Shown here one piece after another: positions 1 to 12,549 of a DNA stretch of 64,000 bases. The notes beneath the pieces are model-generated. The model was not told the origin of the DNA and did no database searches. It saw only the letters and a program-made list of their open reading frames with translations. Every line of letters starts with the position of its first letter. Position 1 is the first letter of the stretch. The DNA is from Micropterus salmoides (lineage: Eukaryota; Chordata; Actinopteri; Centrarchiformes; Centrarchidae). Position numbers and translations under genes: made by a program. The stretch is taken from the NCBI RefSeq assembly GCF_014851395.1, contig NW_024040707.1:18842457-18906456 (forward strand), in the 5' to 3' direction.

Positions 1-1394
1 AATAAATAAATAAATATATATATATATATCAAAATGTGGATGCAATTAATAAAATTTGGAGTTTTCCATAGCATGATAAGAGTTGTTTTTCTCAGCACTT
101 AACTGCTGTGTTTTGGTGTCATTTACGGGCACTGCTTCTGTCCCCTGCTGTCTGTGTCCGAGGGCAGCACAGAGACCTGCCCTCAGGCGCACACACACAC
201 TGTCACATGTATTTCATTCCGTATGGGCAGAGTCAAATATTCAGTTTAAATTAAATAATAAAAAAATCTATTTCTGGTTAAGCTTTGTAAACAATAAGGA
301 GCGTTTCCCATATGAGAGTATTCCTCCATCAGACCTATTACCGTGTGTTTAGGCAGCATATGGAGGCTGTCTTGCAGAAGACCCGTGGGAAGAAATGGTC
401 AGTTGTCAAGTAATAACCGATTTAATAGGGGACAATTCACAATACATCCATTGTATTATATAAAATAGCATTATAGTATTTTAATATCCTACTGTTGCAC
501 TACATATATTGTGAACTGTCCGCATAAATACATTTGAAGATTTTTATATGCATATTTGGCTATATCGAATTAATTAGTTGCATGTTTAATATTATCTTAT
601 TGAATTGTTGACACTTCATCCACTACATGATTACACACTGATGACATAATGTGCTTAAATGAAAACGGATTTCATACGTATACATCTAGTTCTCATTATA
701 AAACTTGTGATACAAGTTGATTGCTTGATTAGTAAGTCTAAGTGCCTTTCAAAAGCAATTTCCATAAAGTAACAAGGCTTTCAGACCTTTCAAGATGATT
801 CTTCTCAAGAGCTGTGAGGAGTCAATCGCCTCATTTAAAAGTCTACAACTAAAAAACAGTGTCATTAATGCAATCCCTAAAATGATGAATATTTCCCTTA
901 AGTGTCATGAATGAATGAATGAATGAATATAATTTAGGCTAATGTAGAAAATGCAGTTCCTAATAGGATACCCTATCGCAACAAGAAGAAGTGCTGACAG
1001 CCCTGATTCTATTATTTATAACAGTCCTAGAAAAGGCAAAGCCTCCACTTTCACTTTGTGCTGTCACTTAACAGCAAACGATGCTCCTCTTTTTCACCCC
1101 GGTCTCGCAGTATGAATAGCAAACAGACAACGAGCTGAGATTTCCAGATTTCAGGAAGAAAGAGCTCCTGGGACACATCTAATTCTATTCACTTCAAAAG
1201 AGTAACAGTGGGCTTAAAGCTCTCTAGCTCACACTAATTGGAAATATAATTGATATAAAGTATTTCCAATTACCTCTCAAAGTTGTGAACACATTCTGGA
1301 AGTGCACTAATTATTTTGGGTTTATTTTATCTTTATAATTTATAATTATGGTCGGCATCATGGTGTGAAAAGAAAAGAGAACAGTTCATCTTAC
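1..1394 (-). other. wnk3: wnk3 intron (first intron after the coding start), partial
   Basis: This stretch lies downstream (minus strand) of the splice donor that ends the first coding exon of wnk3. No match to the next part of the kinase domain (the DRKLT...HPNIVRFYDSW region of WNK proteins) was found on the minus strand, so it is read as intron. It is AT-rich, begins with an AT-rich simple repeat, and has a short (tgaa) run near 910-925. Nothing else is supported. Confidence 0.7.
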
Positions 1395-2120
1395 CTGAAG
1401 TTCACACCAAGCCACCTCCACCCAAGTCTCTGTGTCCAGGCCTTTATACACAGTCTTGAAGGCTCCTCTTCCTAATTCAATGTCAAATTTGAGGAACCTG
1501 CCTCCAGGAGAGGTGGCCACAGCCTTCATCTCTGCCTCCTCCTCCTGCTCATGGTCCCTCTCCTTCCCCCTCTGGGTGGGTGCGGAGGAAGGAGCATCCT
1601 TGCCAGGCTCCTGGCTGGAGCTGGGGCAGGATGGGTCATGGCCCTGGGTTGCACAGGATGAAGGAGCCCCTTGCTGCTGGGCACTGCCGATGAAGACTGA
1701 GTCTGAGGAGCGGAGCTCCAGGTGGGGGGCACTGTGGGGCGCCTCTGGGGGTAACTCCACCTCATCGTCCTCCTCACAAATCTCCACACTCTTCCTGAAG
1801 AAGCGCTTCTCCCTCCTCAGTTGTTTCTGGCCAGTGTCTACTGGTAAGGAGGGTGTGGAGAATGAAATTGGTCCGACTGGGTTCTCCTCACCCGCCTGGC
1901 TGGCTTCTGCTGCACCTCCTCCTCTTCGGATTCCTCCATCCTCTCCTCCTGTCGCTTTCCTCTCCTGAATCCGGGAGGAGGGGAAGTCCGAGGGGGTGCT
2001 GTGTGTCCTCTCCCTCTGTGGGTCAGCCCTGCCCTCCCGCTCTGTGTCCTCCTCCCTCTGTCCATCAGGTTTCTCTGAGGAGTCCTCGGTGCCTGTGGGC
2101 TCTCCTGGGTCAGTAGCCAT
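1395..2120 (-). CDS. wnk3: WNK3 serine/threonine kinase, first coding exon (partial gene)
   Basis: WNK3 is a with-no-lysine kinase that senses chloride and phosphorylates SPAK/OSR1, which in turn control Na-K-Cl and K-Cl cotransporters; it is cytoplasmic. The exon has 242 codons. It begins MATDPGEPTGTEDSSEKPDG, close to the start of vertebrate WNK3, then a low-complexity Glu/Ser/Pro-rich region, a basic-acidic patch (KRFFRKSVEICEEDDE), then EEEAEMKAVATSP and the start of the kinase domain: FLKFDIELGRGAFKTV (Gly-rich loop with the WNK-type catalytic Lys) and TWVEVAWCELQ, where Cys sits in the place of the usual VAIK lysine. ELGRGAFKTV and TETWVEVAW are WNK3-like rather than WNK1/2/4-like. The start is the ATG at 2120-2118 (context cccATGG); an upstream in-frame stretch to 2153 has no ATG. 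The exon ends phase 0 in CAG before GTAA. The remaining exons lie left of the window. Confidence 0.93.
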
Positions 2121-2904
2121 GGGGAATGGCCTTTCCCACCCCTCCTCCTCCAAACCTTTGTTCCTCCGTCAGTCCCCGTCTCTCTCTCTTTCTGTGGTCA
2201 CCCACTCACCCCTTCTAGTCTGTCGGGCTGCTCCTCAAGTACCTTTCCTCCGCTCTCTGCCTCTGTGTATCGTTTTAGTAGATGCTTTGTAATAGCACAG
2301 GAGGGTGAGGCCACAGCTTTAGAAAATAGTTTCTGTCCTAACTTTCCTCCTCACCATTTTCTTTAAAACCCACTTATGTGCAGTACTAATCAAAGTATAC
2401 CACACTTCTCCAGCTCTTACAAACGCACACTAAACCAGAAGTTCTATCAAGACCGGTGGGGAAAGCTGCAGTGTTTTTCAGTTACGGGTGTGAATATCTT
2501 CAAGTAAACCCTGCAAGACAAAAACAAAATATAGCATTACTATTAAGACAGTCAGAGAGAGAATTATTGTCATGTTGTTGCCATATTAAACGCTCTCTTC
2601 TTAAAAAGAATACAAGAGGGATACTGTTCGTATTTGATAACATGCATTTGAATAGGAAAGTCAGAGGGTCCCCTATACTTTAGATGCTATACTTTAGCTC
2701 TTGTGAGGCTTGTAAGGCCAACCACTGCTCATTCTTGCAGAGAGGGACACTGTATTTCCCTTGAGAATGTAAAGGGTTGATTGCTCGTAAAACAGCTAAT
2801 GCATTTTAGCAGTTAAGCTCACTAAGTAGCAAAATGTAAGAAAACCTAATGTGAGTAGATTTTGAAGATCTTCACAACTGGTGCAATGTTTCCAGTAATC
2901 AGCA

Positions 2905-3445
2905 GCCTGTTGCACCAGCTGTGTGTAAGTTCAAACGTAGCCCACTTATAGTGTAAATTATTACTAAGTTGTGATTTATGCATTACTAAAATAAAAGCAG
3001 TTGCACCGCAGAGATAAGTTAAAACATAACTTAAAGTAACAACTAAATAGTTACAGATGCCCAAGGGTCAGAGCAAATCATAAAATGTCACAGTCATACT
3101 CACTAATGGTCAAACAGCCGTTTATCTGCACCACAGCATCATTGTTCATTAACTGCGTGCCATTTTGCACCACAGTAATCCAGCAGAGACCAAACATATT
3201 GACATGATATTTCAATATCAATCTAGCTTACTAAGATATGCTACAATGCCTAGTGGCTCATGCCATTTTAATCGTTGATTGGCCACTTGCTTTAGCTACA
3301 ACTTTAAGTCTAAACTAGTTAATTCATACCCCAAGTAATTGTGGTGCAACCAATTTTAGTAGCTGGTTTTGTTACAAACTAACTATTAGTTACTAAGCCT
3401 CTAGTGTCGACTTTACACCATAACTTAGGAGAGAACTTACACACA
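2905..3445. mobile_element. TIR element, copy 1 (MITE-like, about 540 bp)
   Basis: The left end contains TTGCACCAGCTGTGTGTAAG, and the right end, read on the other strand, contains AGCTGTGTGTAAGTT. A second copy lies at 15449-15925 with the same ends and shared interior phrases (GTAAGTTCAAACGTAGCC; TTAGTTACTAAGCCTCTAGTG). No transposase reading frame is present. It is probably a non-autonomous DNA transposon; the superfamily cannot be assigned because no clear target duplication is visible. Confidence 0.6.
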
Positions 3446-5423
3446 GCTAACTGGTAATTAATTGATGACAATGTTAATTCAAAGTCAGTTGTGAACTCTG
3501 GCAGCCCAACCCGTTTATGGCAAGAATATCTCAAAATCCATCTAGGAGGGCCTCCATTTAACCTGCTTAACCTGCTAAACAAACACTTTATCCTTTGTTA
3601 TGGGCTCAAGACTGACATTTAAACCAAAGAGTGCTTAAAGAATATCCCGCTAGCCTGGTCAAGAATTACACATGGCTTCATCCATCATCAAGTGCACCTT
3701 TATCAGCGTCATGTGACTTAAGTTGTGCTCCATTAGTGAACAGAAAGCTGCAGTTAGGAGTATGCAATCCCAACTATTAAATATGGATGATGAACTATGG
3801 ACCAGTTGAGTGTGAATAATTCATACACAGAGAGATTGTCGAACTACACTGGAGGGACTACCTCACATCTGCAACAACGGGCTCATAAATATACACAACT
3901 ATGACTGTGATTATAATCAGCACAGACATCGGCCGACAGTTTTACTCCGTGCATACCCAGTCAACCATTTAGGCAGGGTGATAATAGACAGATTAATAGA
4001 CAGGCCCTCGGTAATATTCTCTGCCAGCAGAAGGTGAAACTGAACACAGTAGGTTTCCTCTGACATGGCAATATCCTTGCAATGCTTTAACTCATTCACA
4101 TGGGTTTGTGTGTATGTGTGCGCGTAAGTGTGTGTGTACGCTAGTGGGCGTCTTTCTGATGACATCTTTATCTTCACTTCTCCTCTACCACTCTCCATCT
4201 GTCCCTAGGTATTATGTCTCCTCCGCCTTCTGACAGCCAAGTGGCTGCATCAGAGTTGTTTCATTAAGACATTAGCCAGCCTGAAGCTACTCTGGAGCCA
4301 ATATCTAAAAGACAGGGGTGGGATACCAATTATGGATGCAATAAAGCCCAAAGTCACCATTTATGATTAAGCAGCCAAATTTCCAGGAAGAGAGCATGCT
4401 AATGCATACCAACAACAAGAGCTGCACTGTGGCTTTCCTGGGAGCGTAATGGTGCAGCAAATGGAAAGTAAAAAGTACAGTCCGGGTCAGGGTATTAACT
4501 CACTTTGCATATTAGTTTACAACTCATCACGTATTACTTTACAGGTGAACACTCTTGTCTAGGGTTACAGCACTCTTAGGTATGAAGCAATCCACAAGGA
4601 TGCACAGTCTATCTTGGCCGCTGAAATGTGTTCTCCACAGACAGGCGGGCCGCTCAGTCAAAGTCACAGCAGCTAAGTCTAGACTTTTTCTTCAATTTTA
4701 ATGAGCACAGCCCACCGTGACCACTGGGGGCTCATCTAGTGGCTCATAGCAGCTATTATCTCTTTTATAAAGCAGCCATTTACACTCACATCAAGCCTGT
4801 TGTCTCTCCGGGCTCAAAGAAAAAGCAGTCTGACATGCAATGCTAGTAGCTGTCAGTCAAATTAAAAAAACACAATAGGTTGATATTACAGCAACTGCTA
4901 AGAGGCTCCTGAAGAACAAGAAGGAATTCCAGTTCGGCAACGTTCCCAAGACCCAGACGCACGCTCCAAGAGACTGAACTGAAATTAGCATCACGAAATT
5001 GACTTTCCATAGCACACTGAACACTTAATACTGTAATGCAACAAAACTAATTATGAAATCAATGGCACATATGAGTAGGGGCAATAAGGACACAACTGTG
5101 TATCACATCGTTAGACATGGCCTCAGTGAATCCTGTGTGATTTCAAATTATGAAAGTCATATAAATTGTACAGGTAATTTTCTGAAAAGTGACCGAATGG
5201 GAGCATCTGTTTTTGGCTAATGCAATAAACTAAATACCTGACAAATCTACGTACTTTATTATTACCATCCATTATTCAGATCCAGTAAATCCAATATTGC
5301 CACAAAGCAGCCCTTCTATTAGGCCCATGATGGCCTGATACAACCTGATAATAGCTACCTCAAAACCTCTACCAGTTGACAAATCTCTATTATGTATATT
5401 CTTGTATTGACCAACCATACTGC

Positions 5424-5530
5424 AACGCTGGGGCTGTAACTAATAATGTTTTTCATTATGATTATCAATCAATTAGTCAGATAATGTGGGTCATTACATG
5501 ATTAAACTATTAAATAATCAATTATATATG
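5424..5530 (+). repeat. Dispersed teleost repeat (family A) fragment
   Basis: It begins GGGGCTGTAACTAATAATG and continues with a run of ATTA/AATCA words (ATTATCAATCAATTAGTCAG). This matches the 'GGCTGCAACTAACGATTATTTTC...AATCGATTAG' repeat common in fish genomes. Related copies in this window are at 7440-7737 (opposite strand), 11000-11110 and 18470-18605. Confidence 0.5.
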
Positions 5531-5896
5531 CTGTTTACATTACAGCTACTCATTTCTATGAGTAGCTGCAGTAGAGTAGATGCACTATGGCTGTAACTAA
5601 AGGAAAACGATGTGAGATAGGGCAACCCAGAGGGGACATACTGTAGTGTACAGTGAATCTAAAAAAGGTAGAGGCTAACAGGATGTGGGGAACATAAAGG
5701 AGGCAAAAACAACAGGCGATAAAGAGAGGGAAGTTGCCCTTTAAACAGGAGCTTATTCGCCCATGTCCCCGGGGCAAGGAGTTCCCATGAAAGCCACATA
5801 CCGGACAGAGTTATCACAGTACATCAAACACGCTCAGCCCCATCACTGTCTCTCACACCCGCCCAGTCTGCCTTTCAAACGCACACATAGACACAC

Positions 5897-5923
5897 ACAC
5901 ACACACACACACGCACACACAGA
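5897..5923. repeat. (CA)n microsatellite
   Basis: An uninterrupted CA run in a longer CA-rich tract (5884-5942). Confidence 0.9.
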
Positions 5924-6769
5924 TACTATAAGACACACACCAGCAGGCCAGAACAAACTTTGTGTTTCTCTCTCATTCTCTCATACTCTTTCTATGTTTT
6001 ATACACAGACAAAACACACACACACATCAAAAGCAAACCCTCTCCCGCACCCAAATGTCCAAATGTCCCCCTTTCAATGAAAGAATGCCGAAAGGAATTT
6101 CCTGACACCAGCCAAATGACCAAGCAATTGCCCATGTGGGCAAACGCAGTGAAACCAAAGTTGAAGACAACAAAACCAACGTCGCAGCTAAAACGGTTGG
6201 CGTCTCCCTTTGGCAGCGAAGTGACTCCAGCATGTCGCATACGTCAAGTTCACATGTCAGAATCATTACTGGTTCATTTTTCTAGCCACGCTGGAGTACA
6301 TGAGAACTTAACATCTGAGGTGGTGCACTCTGCCCGCCCTCCAGGCTTCTGTGAGGCTCCTGCGCAGGGAGAACACCTGCAGCTGCCTAATCATTTCTGA
6401 AATGTGCAGCGAAAATCATTGTGACATCGTCGCTCCGTGGCTGCCAAAGACGTGATTTCTATTCTATTCTCAAAGCCCGCTAGAGGCTGCGTTTGTTTTT
6501 TGAGCTAGAACTTTTTGTCATCTGTGCTCAAAGTTTTTGGAGGCAAGGAGGGGAAAAGCCCTGCATTACTTACACTCTCTATCGCACAGAGACAAACAAA
6601 AGTGCACACCGAGACGACTCGCATATCCTTCACAATCTATAACTTTAAACAAAAATACATTGCAAGCCTTACTCCCTTACTACATGGGGATGCACACATA
6701 AATCCCCGGGAACCAAACTGCCGGTGGAAAATAAGGCAAGCAGACAAAGGAAGAGTCAGGGGATCACTG

Positions 6770-6770
6770 T

Positions 6771-6813
<43 letters not shown>

Positions 6814-6827
6814 TGTGTGTGTGTGCA
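6770..6827. repeat. Compound (TG)n-(AG)n-(TG)n microsatellite
   Basis: A TG run, then an AG run, then a short TG run. This explains the low-complexity reading frames seen here on both strands. Confidence 0.9.
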
Positions 6828-7176
6828 CAGACAGCGCCGTTTATTTGCAATTGAGGGGGACATGTAGATGAAAAGAGTGAATAAAAAGTGGTGAGGGGGA
6901 CAGGAAGGGATTGTAGTTGGTGGGAGCAGGCGGACAGCAGAGTTTCAAACAGAGCGAGAGGGAAGGAGAGATGGAGCGGGGGTAGTAGAAGGGGTGGGAA
7001 AAATGTGTGTTTGAAAGAGAACAAGAGAGAGATAAAGCGAGGGGGGTGCCACAGACAAAAAGGGGACTGGGGGTGGGGGTGGTGGGGTTGCCTGATAAAA
7101 TATGTGCCAATGTTTGTGTGAATGAAAGCAGTGACTATAGCTAAATTTTTGCCGGAACAAAAGCAGCTACAGTTGT

Positions 7177-7230
7177 GCGTGGAGAGGAGAGGAGAGGAGA
7201 TGGAAGAGGAGAGGAGATGGAAGAGGAGGA
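7177..7230. repeat. Purine minisatellite (GGAGA / GGAGATGGAAGA units)
   Basis: Tandem GGAGA units followed by two copies of a longer unit, GGAGATGGAAGAGGAGA, on the plus strand. No gene is implied. Confidence 0.8.
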
Positions 7231-7439
7231 ATGCTTTTAGTGGCTTGAAAAGGTTGAAAACAGGAGGTGATTACATTAGCATAGGAATAGTTTCCGTTGG
7301 TATGTTCAGTATCACAGCGAGATGGTGCAGAGGGCCGAGGGAGAGCAGGGTGAAGGACTGCTTTGCTGTGAACCTGTCAGTATGCTCTTGCTGTCTAAAG
7401 GCCCAAACTAAAAAAAGTGGAGCTCAAACAATTTTTCCA

Positions 7440-7737
7440 ACTGATCAATCGTCAGAAAATGAATCGTTGAGTATTTTGATAATCAATTAATGTTTCAGTC
7501 AGTTTTTTACAGCTTTACAGCTTCTCAATTGTAAGGATTTGCAACTTTTTTTGTATAATGTGACAGTTAACTGCATATCTTTTGGTTTTGGACCACTTGG
7601 TCAGACAAAACAAGTAATATGAAGATGTTATACTGGGCTTAATGAGATCCTGATAAACATTTCCCATTATTTCCTGACATTTTATACACAAAAATGATTA
7701 AATGATGATGAAACTAATAGTCAGCAGCAGCCCTGGT
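7440..7737 (-). repeat. Dispersed teleost repeat (family A), longest copy
   Basis: On the minus strand it reads from CTGCTGCTGACTATTAGTTT through TGTCAGGAAATAATGGG to AAAAAACTGACTGAAAC. It contains the internal phrases of this fish repeat family (GACATTTTATACAC, TTTTGGACCACTTGGTCAGA on the plus strand). It is non-coding; the copies at 11000 and 18470 lie in the opposite orientation. Confidence 0.6.
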
Positions 7738-9996
7738 TTAAAGTCCAGATTTCTTAAATATCTAATTACTATCTTAATCTGCGAGCAAAGTATTTCCAGA
7801 GCTCACTCAGTCCACTTTGGGCAATTCAAGGACAGTCTGGGAATTAGACATAACTTTGACTAAAATTAAAAATGACTAATTATAGCTGAAACTGAAATTA
7901 TAAGTTAGCACAGGTGCATCGTCAGGTGTAAAATTCTGTGTATTGTCAGCAAGCGTGCATGTGTTGCAGTCTTTTGACAAGGTTCTGCCAGATACAATTA
8001 TTTGCATATTTTCCCTGTTGATTACTAGTCTGAGTGAGCTTTGTTATACCGGGCAGGGAGTCAGCAATGAGTGGAAAGGTTCAGTAGTAAACTTGGCTGG
8101 ACACCAGGAACTGAGAGAAATATGAAACAAAATGTGTTGAATTTAGTTGATTGAGTAACGGAATACCCCTGAGTCGTGTCGATCAAATCCAAACCAATAC
8201 CACCTGCCTTTAACAACAATTTTCCGATTCAGCATTAGTCCCACAGAGATTTAAAGAGGAGATGGAGGGAGACAGGGGCAAACAGGCTCAATGTTAAGCA
8301 GCAACTGTTCTGAAGATCACAGGTCTACATCTGAACTCTGCAGCCCAGCTGTTGACCACATGGGTAGGTAAAAACAAAGGCCGTGTTTGTTCACTGAGGC
8401 CGTGTCTAACACTCACAGACGTACCAGGATGCATCACTATAAGTGGCAGGTGTAAACCCTTCCAAGACCTGACTTTGTCTGCGCTGCTGTCACATTGAAA
8501 GACAGACAGCGGTCAGGTTAAACTGTGATAGTTTGGCACAAGTACAATTAATTACAATGTTCAAGACAAGCACTATGCGATGTACACACGTTGAGGGAAG
8601 AGGGAACACTACAAATTTGAACTCACGAGTCTATGTCTTAATGAACAGATCTTAACAGTCAACCATTTTCATCTGAATCCCTCCTTCTCCTCTCACTCAG
8701 CGATTGCACAAGTTGGTTGGGCACATGTTGCTTTCCTGTGCGTCTTCGGTCTTAGGCGGCATTTTGAAATCTGATTTAAAAAGATCAAATGCTGGCCACT
8801 AGAATCAAACACACAAGGATTGTTCTCTGCCCATTAGGGAAACTCAAGGCTGAAAACACAACAAGGACTTTTGTCCAATCCAGGTCAAGCATGGGAGAGT
8901 GCAGTGTAGGTAGCACACACACAGAGTACTGTTCACTGAGAGACAGACAGACAGAAAGACAGACTGACAGAGAGAATATGTGTTATCTAACCCCCCTCCC
9001 CTCTTTTGTTCTCTTTCATTCCCTTCAGCGAGCAGAACCATCCCATACCACAGGATTCCTCTAATCCAGGTGAGAGAAAGGCTTCTTAATCAGCCAATGA
9101 TGAATCGGGATTACAAGTTACTGAAGTAGCTCATTTCAACAATTGAGCCCCTTTTACTCTTACAAATGGTCTCTGAACTTTTATGGATGATGGAGTATTC
9201 AGAGATCAGCAAAGTGTGGGTTTCAGTAGTTTAGCAGCTGCCAGCCTTTTTTAGGAGAGCAAGCATCCTCCCTAATGTACACCACTATCGCTCCCAGTAG
9301 GGTTAGATGCAATGTTTTGATACAAAAGTTGAGGCAGCAATGCTTGATATTACACATGGATGAGATACAAATGGGTGCAGCTTACACTGTGACTGATTTT
9401 TGGGATGATTTTAATTTTCTAACAGGCATTTTATGAATACTGCTTGGAGCAAAGGACCCGTGATGTGATTGGTCGTGTAGTATTCAACTGGCTCTGAGGC
9501 AAAATGCAATGTATGCGCGTTATTTATAGGCTATAGCATATATGCCACGGTGGTGCCTGGATGTGCAAGCACCATGAAGTACAGCCATTGGCTAGCTGGC
9601 AGCTCAGCTGACTTCAGAAACATGCAAACGGTGAAAGACGCAAAGCACCATCACGATACGGGACAAGAGCACGGGGAATGAGACGGCTGACACCGAAATA
9701 AATAAAAATCTCCTGGCCTATAGTGGCCTGAGCACAGGCCAATCATACAAATGATGGGCTAAACAACTGGTGTCTGAGGGCCTGACTGCCCGCAGCTCTC
9801 TACTTGACTTGAGTGTTTTTACACAGCATAATTTATTTCAGAATAATAAGCAGCCATAAGAGGGGATAAATACCTAATAGCAAACTCGCAGTGTTTGAAC
9901 ATACTGAACAAAATGACAAAAATGTCTGAGGACTGAGGAATCACGAATATTACTATTTGCATTGTTAAATGAAAATAACAACAAACCCCACTTACC

Positions 9997-10780
9997 CAAA
10001 TATGACATCGAAGCTCGTCGGTCCAGCGATATATGCATTAAAAAAACGAGCTGCTCAGCCCAGATAGATCGCTAACTGACTGATAACTGAATTTCTGTTT
10101 TTATTCCTAACTGACGTTAACGTTAGCTTTTTACAAACGTTATTACACGAGATGTACACTGGGCATTCCGCCTACAAAATTATTTTACACCCATTGAGAA
10201 AAAAAATACACTTACAAAAAGCTTTAGAAAAAAATAGCGGAAAATTGGGCTCCGTTTGTTTTTCTTTTTCCTCTTTACATTTTATGCGGGAGCGGCGGTG
10301 TTGTCGGCTTGAAAATCCCCCACTGAAGTCGTCGAGCCTCGGTCTGCGCGAGAGACTGTCAGTTGGTCTACGTGTTCCAGTTCAGACGATGCTTGCCGTT
10401 GGTCTGCAGATTCCCCGACTCGCTGCTCGGTTTGACGGCTCCAAGTTGCGCGACTGGCCATTCATGTGTACCCGAATAACATCAGCAACTTATGTACATA
10501 ATTTACAACGCACGACTCCAATGGCCTTCAGCAGGTTCTCGTGTGTACTGAGCGTGCTCTCTGCCTGCTCTCTCTCACTTGCCAAGGGGCTCGTCATCGT
10601 CCTCGATCAGAACAGACAGTTAGCTTACTCCACCGCGAGAGGGCAGTGGCGGTACATGTTTGCACCAACGGCTTCTTATGTGACTTTGATGATGCATTCA
10701 CTTGTTCCTCGTAAGCTTCAGTCTCAGCACGGGGAGAGCCACCTAAACGCTGACAATACAAGCCTGTAAGCCTATAAACG
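9997..10780 (-). promoter_or_regulatory. CpG-rich block: candidate wnk3 promoter and non-coding first exon
   Basis: CpG density is high for this AT-rich window: I counted about 18 CpG in roughly 180 bp around 10281-10460. On the minus strand a strong donor (TTTGG then GTAAGTG) sits at 9997/9996, and another possible donor (CAA then GTGAGA) lies near 10575. wnk3 is the only minus-strand coding gene downstream. A 205-codon open frame on the plus strand (10152-10769) has no recognisable similarity and is read as chance. Inference: a 5' UTR exon of wnk3 starts here. It could equally be a promoter for an unrecognised transcript. Confidence 0.35.
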
Positions 10781-10999
10781 AGTGATTGTTTATGAATGAA
10801 TTTCACCGTGGCAGCAAACCTCAGAAATGCTTTTTTTCTGGGTTTTATTGCAGACAGACGAATTAGAAAAAGAGCACTGGGTATGGCATTAATCCAGTTT
10901 ATCTAGCAGGAATGTGCTCTTTGAGTATTATTTTCTTTTTGAATGGCACTCTGAATGAAGCATGCCGGCCAACAAGGTCTCAGTTTAATTCGGCCTCAA

Positions 11000-11110
11000 C
11001 TAGGTCTGCAACTAACGATTATTTTGTTTGGGCTATAAAATGTCAGAAAATGGTAAAAAATATATAAATAAAAAGTCAATGAGTGATTCTCAAAAGCCCA
11101 AGATGACAAA
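11000..11110 (+). repeat. Dispersed teleost repeat (family A) fragment
   Basis: Contains GTCTGCAACTAACGATTATT, GGGCTATAAAATGTCAGAAA and AAAGCCCAAGATGACAAATT, the most typical phrases of this fish repeat. Confidence 0.65.
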
Positions 11111-11198
11111 TTAGAACGTTGGATTACAACATTACAGCACTTACTGTGGGTATATTTGAGAGATCAGGCAGATACGTGATTATATTAATCTAGACACT

Positions 11199-11226
11199 AT
11201 AATAAATAAATAAATAAATAAATAAA
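11199..11226. repeat. (AATA)n microsatellite
   Basis: About seven AATA/AAAT units in tandem, just left of the Tc1 insertion. Confidence 0.85.
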
Positions 11227-11550
11227 CCTTGCTGAATACTATGTATAGGCCTATGTGTGTAGGATTCAAATCTTGTACTGAAGCAAACATACACTGCTCA
11301 AAAAAATAAAGAGAACACTAAAATAACACATCCTAGATCTGAATTAATGAAATAATCTCATTAAATCCTCCTTTCTTTACATAGTTGAATGTACTGACAA
11401 CAAAATCACACAAATTATTATCAATGGAAATCAAATTTATCAACCCATGGAGGTCTGGATTTGGAGTCACACTCAAAATCAAAGTGGAAAACCACACTAC
11501 AGGCCGATCCAACTTTGAAGTAATGTCCTTAAAACAAGTCAAAATGAGGC

Positions 11551-12549
11551 TCAGTATTGTGTGTGGCCTCCACGTGCCTGTATGGCCTCCTTAGAACGAC
11601 TGGGCATGCTCCTGATGAGGTGGCGGATGGTCTCCTGAGGGATCTCCTCCCAGACCTGGACTAAAGCATCTGCCAACTCCTGGACAGTCTGTGGTGCAAC
11701 GTGGCGTTGGTGGATGGAGCGAGACATGATGTCCCAGATGTGCTCAATTGGATTCAGGTCTGGGGAACGGGCGGGCCGGTCCATAGCATCAATGCCTTCC
11801 TCTTGCAGGAACTGCTGACACACTCCAGCCACATGAGGTCTAGCATTGTCTTGCATTAGGAGGAACCCAGGGCCAACCGCACCAGCATATGGTCTCACAA
11901 GGGGTCTGAGGATCTCATCTCGGTACCTAATGGCAGTCAGGCTACCTCTGGCGAGCACATGGAGGGCTGTGCGGCCCCCCAAAGAAAAGCCACCCCACAC
12001 CATTACTGACCCACCGCCAAACCGGTCATGCTGGAGGATGTTGCAGGCAGCAGAACGTTCTCCACGGCGTCTCCAAACTCTGTCACGTCTGTCACATGTG
12101 CTCAGTGTGAACCTGCTTTCATCTGTGAAGAGCACAGGGCGCCAGTGGCGAATTTGCCAATCTTGGTGTTCTTTGGCAAATGCCAAACGTCCTGCACGGT
12201 GTTGGGCTGTAAGCACAACCCCCACCTCATGGAGTCTATTTCTGACCGTTTGAGCAGACACATGCACATTTGTGGCCTACTGGAGGTCATTTTGCAGGGC
12301 TCTGGCAGTGCTCCTCCTGCTCCTCCTTGCACAAAGGCGGAGGTGGCGGTCCTGCTGCTGGGTTGTTGCCCTCCTACGGCCTCCTCCACGTCTCCTGATG
12401 TACTGGCCTGTCTCCTGGTAGCGCCTCCGTGCTCTGGACACTACGCTGACAGACACAGCAAACCTTCTTGCCACAGCTCGCATTGATGTGCTATCCTGGA
12501 TGAGCTGCACTACCTGAGCCACTTGTGTGGGTTGTAGACTCCGTCTCAT
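11551..12549 (-). pseudogene. Tc1-type DD34E transposase, interrupted by one in-frame stop
   Basis: Tc1 transposases cut and paste the element at TA sites. The frame starts MRRSLQPTQVAQVVQLIQ (ATG at 12549), with an N-terminal paired-like helix-turn-helix region (RAVARRFAVSVSVVSRARRRY), a basic GRPR-like linker (RRRGGGRRRAT), and the DDE catalytic domain: FTDESRF (first D), MQDNARPHVA (second D) and NPIEHIWD (E), with 34 residues between the second D and E. A TAG at 12277-12279 breaks the frame; upstream and downstream parts are in the same frame and no other break is visible. The frame ends at a TGA (11553-11551). Length would be near the usual 330-340 residues. As written it cannot give full-length protein. 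Confidence 0.9.

Larger units (their letters stand above)
2121..9996 (-). other. wnk3: Region upstream of the wnk3 coding exon: 5' UTR and probable intron
   Basis: The bases just upstream of the wnk3 ATG (to about 2300) are purine-rich on the minus strand and could be 5' UTR. Further out I see no coding exon on either strand. The stretch carries a TIR element (2905-3445), two copies of a dispersed fish repeat (5424-5530, 7440-7737), CA and TG/GA microsatellites (5897-5923, 6770-6827), a GGAGA minisatellite (7177-7230) and a CAGA-rich run near 8939-8970. If the CpG-rich block at about 10 kb is the wnk3 promoter, most of this is intron. Confidence 0.4.

Noticed and set aside
1432..1968. 178-codon open frame on the plus strand opposite wnk3
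   Set aside because: It is the antisense shadow of the GC-rich wnk3 exon, which has clear WNK3 similarity on the other strand.
2121..2153. Upstream extension of the wnk3 frame to 2153
   Set aside because: It has no ATG; the ATG at 2120 gives MATD...TEDSSEKPDG, which matches the WNK3 start.
10152..10769. 205-codon open frame on the plus strand
   Set aside because: No recognisable domain or composition of a protein; it lies in a CpG-rich block that is better read as a promoter or 5' exon.
12028..12486. Open frames on the plus strand across the Tc1 element
   Set aside because: Antisense shadows of the transposase.
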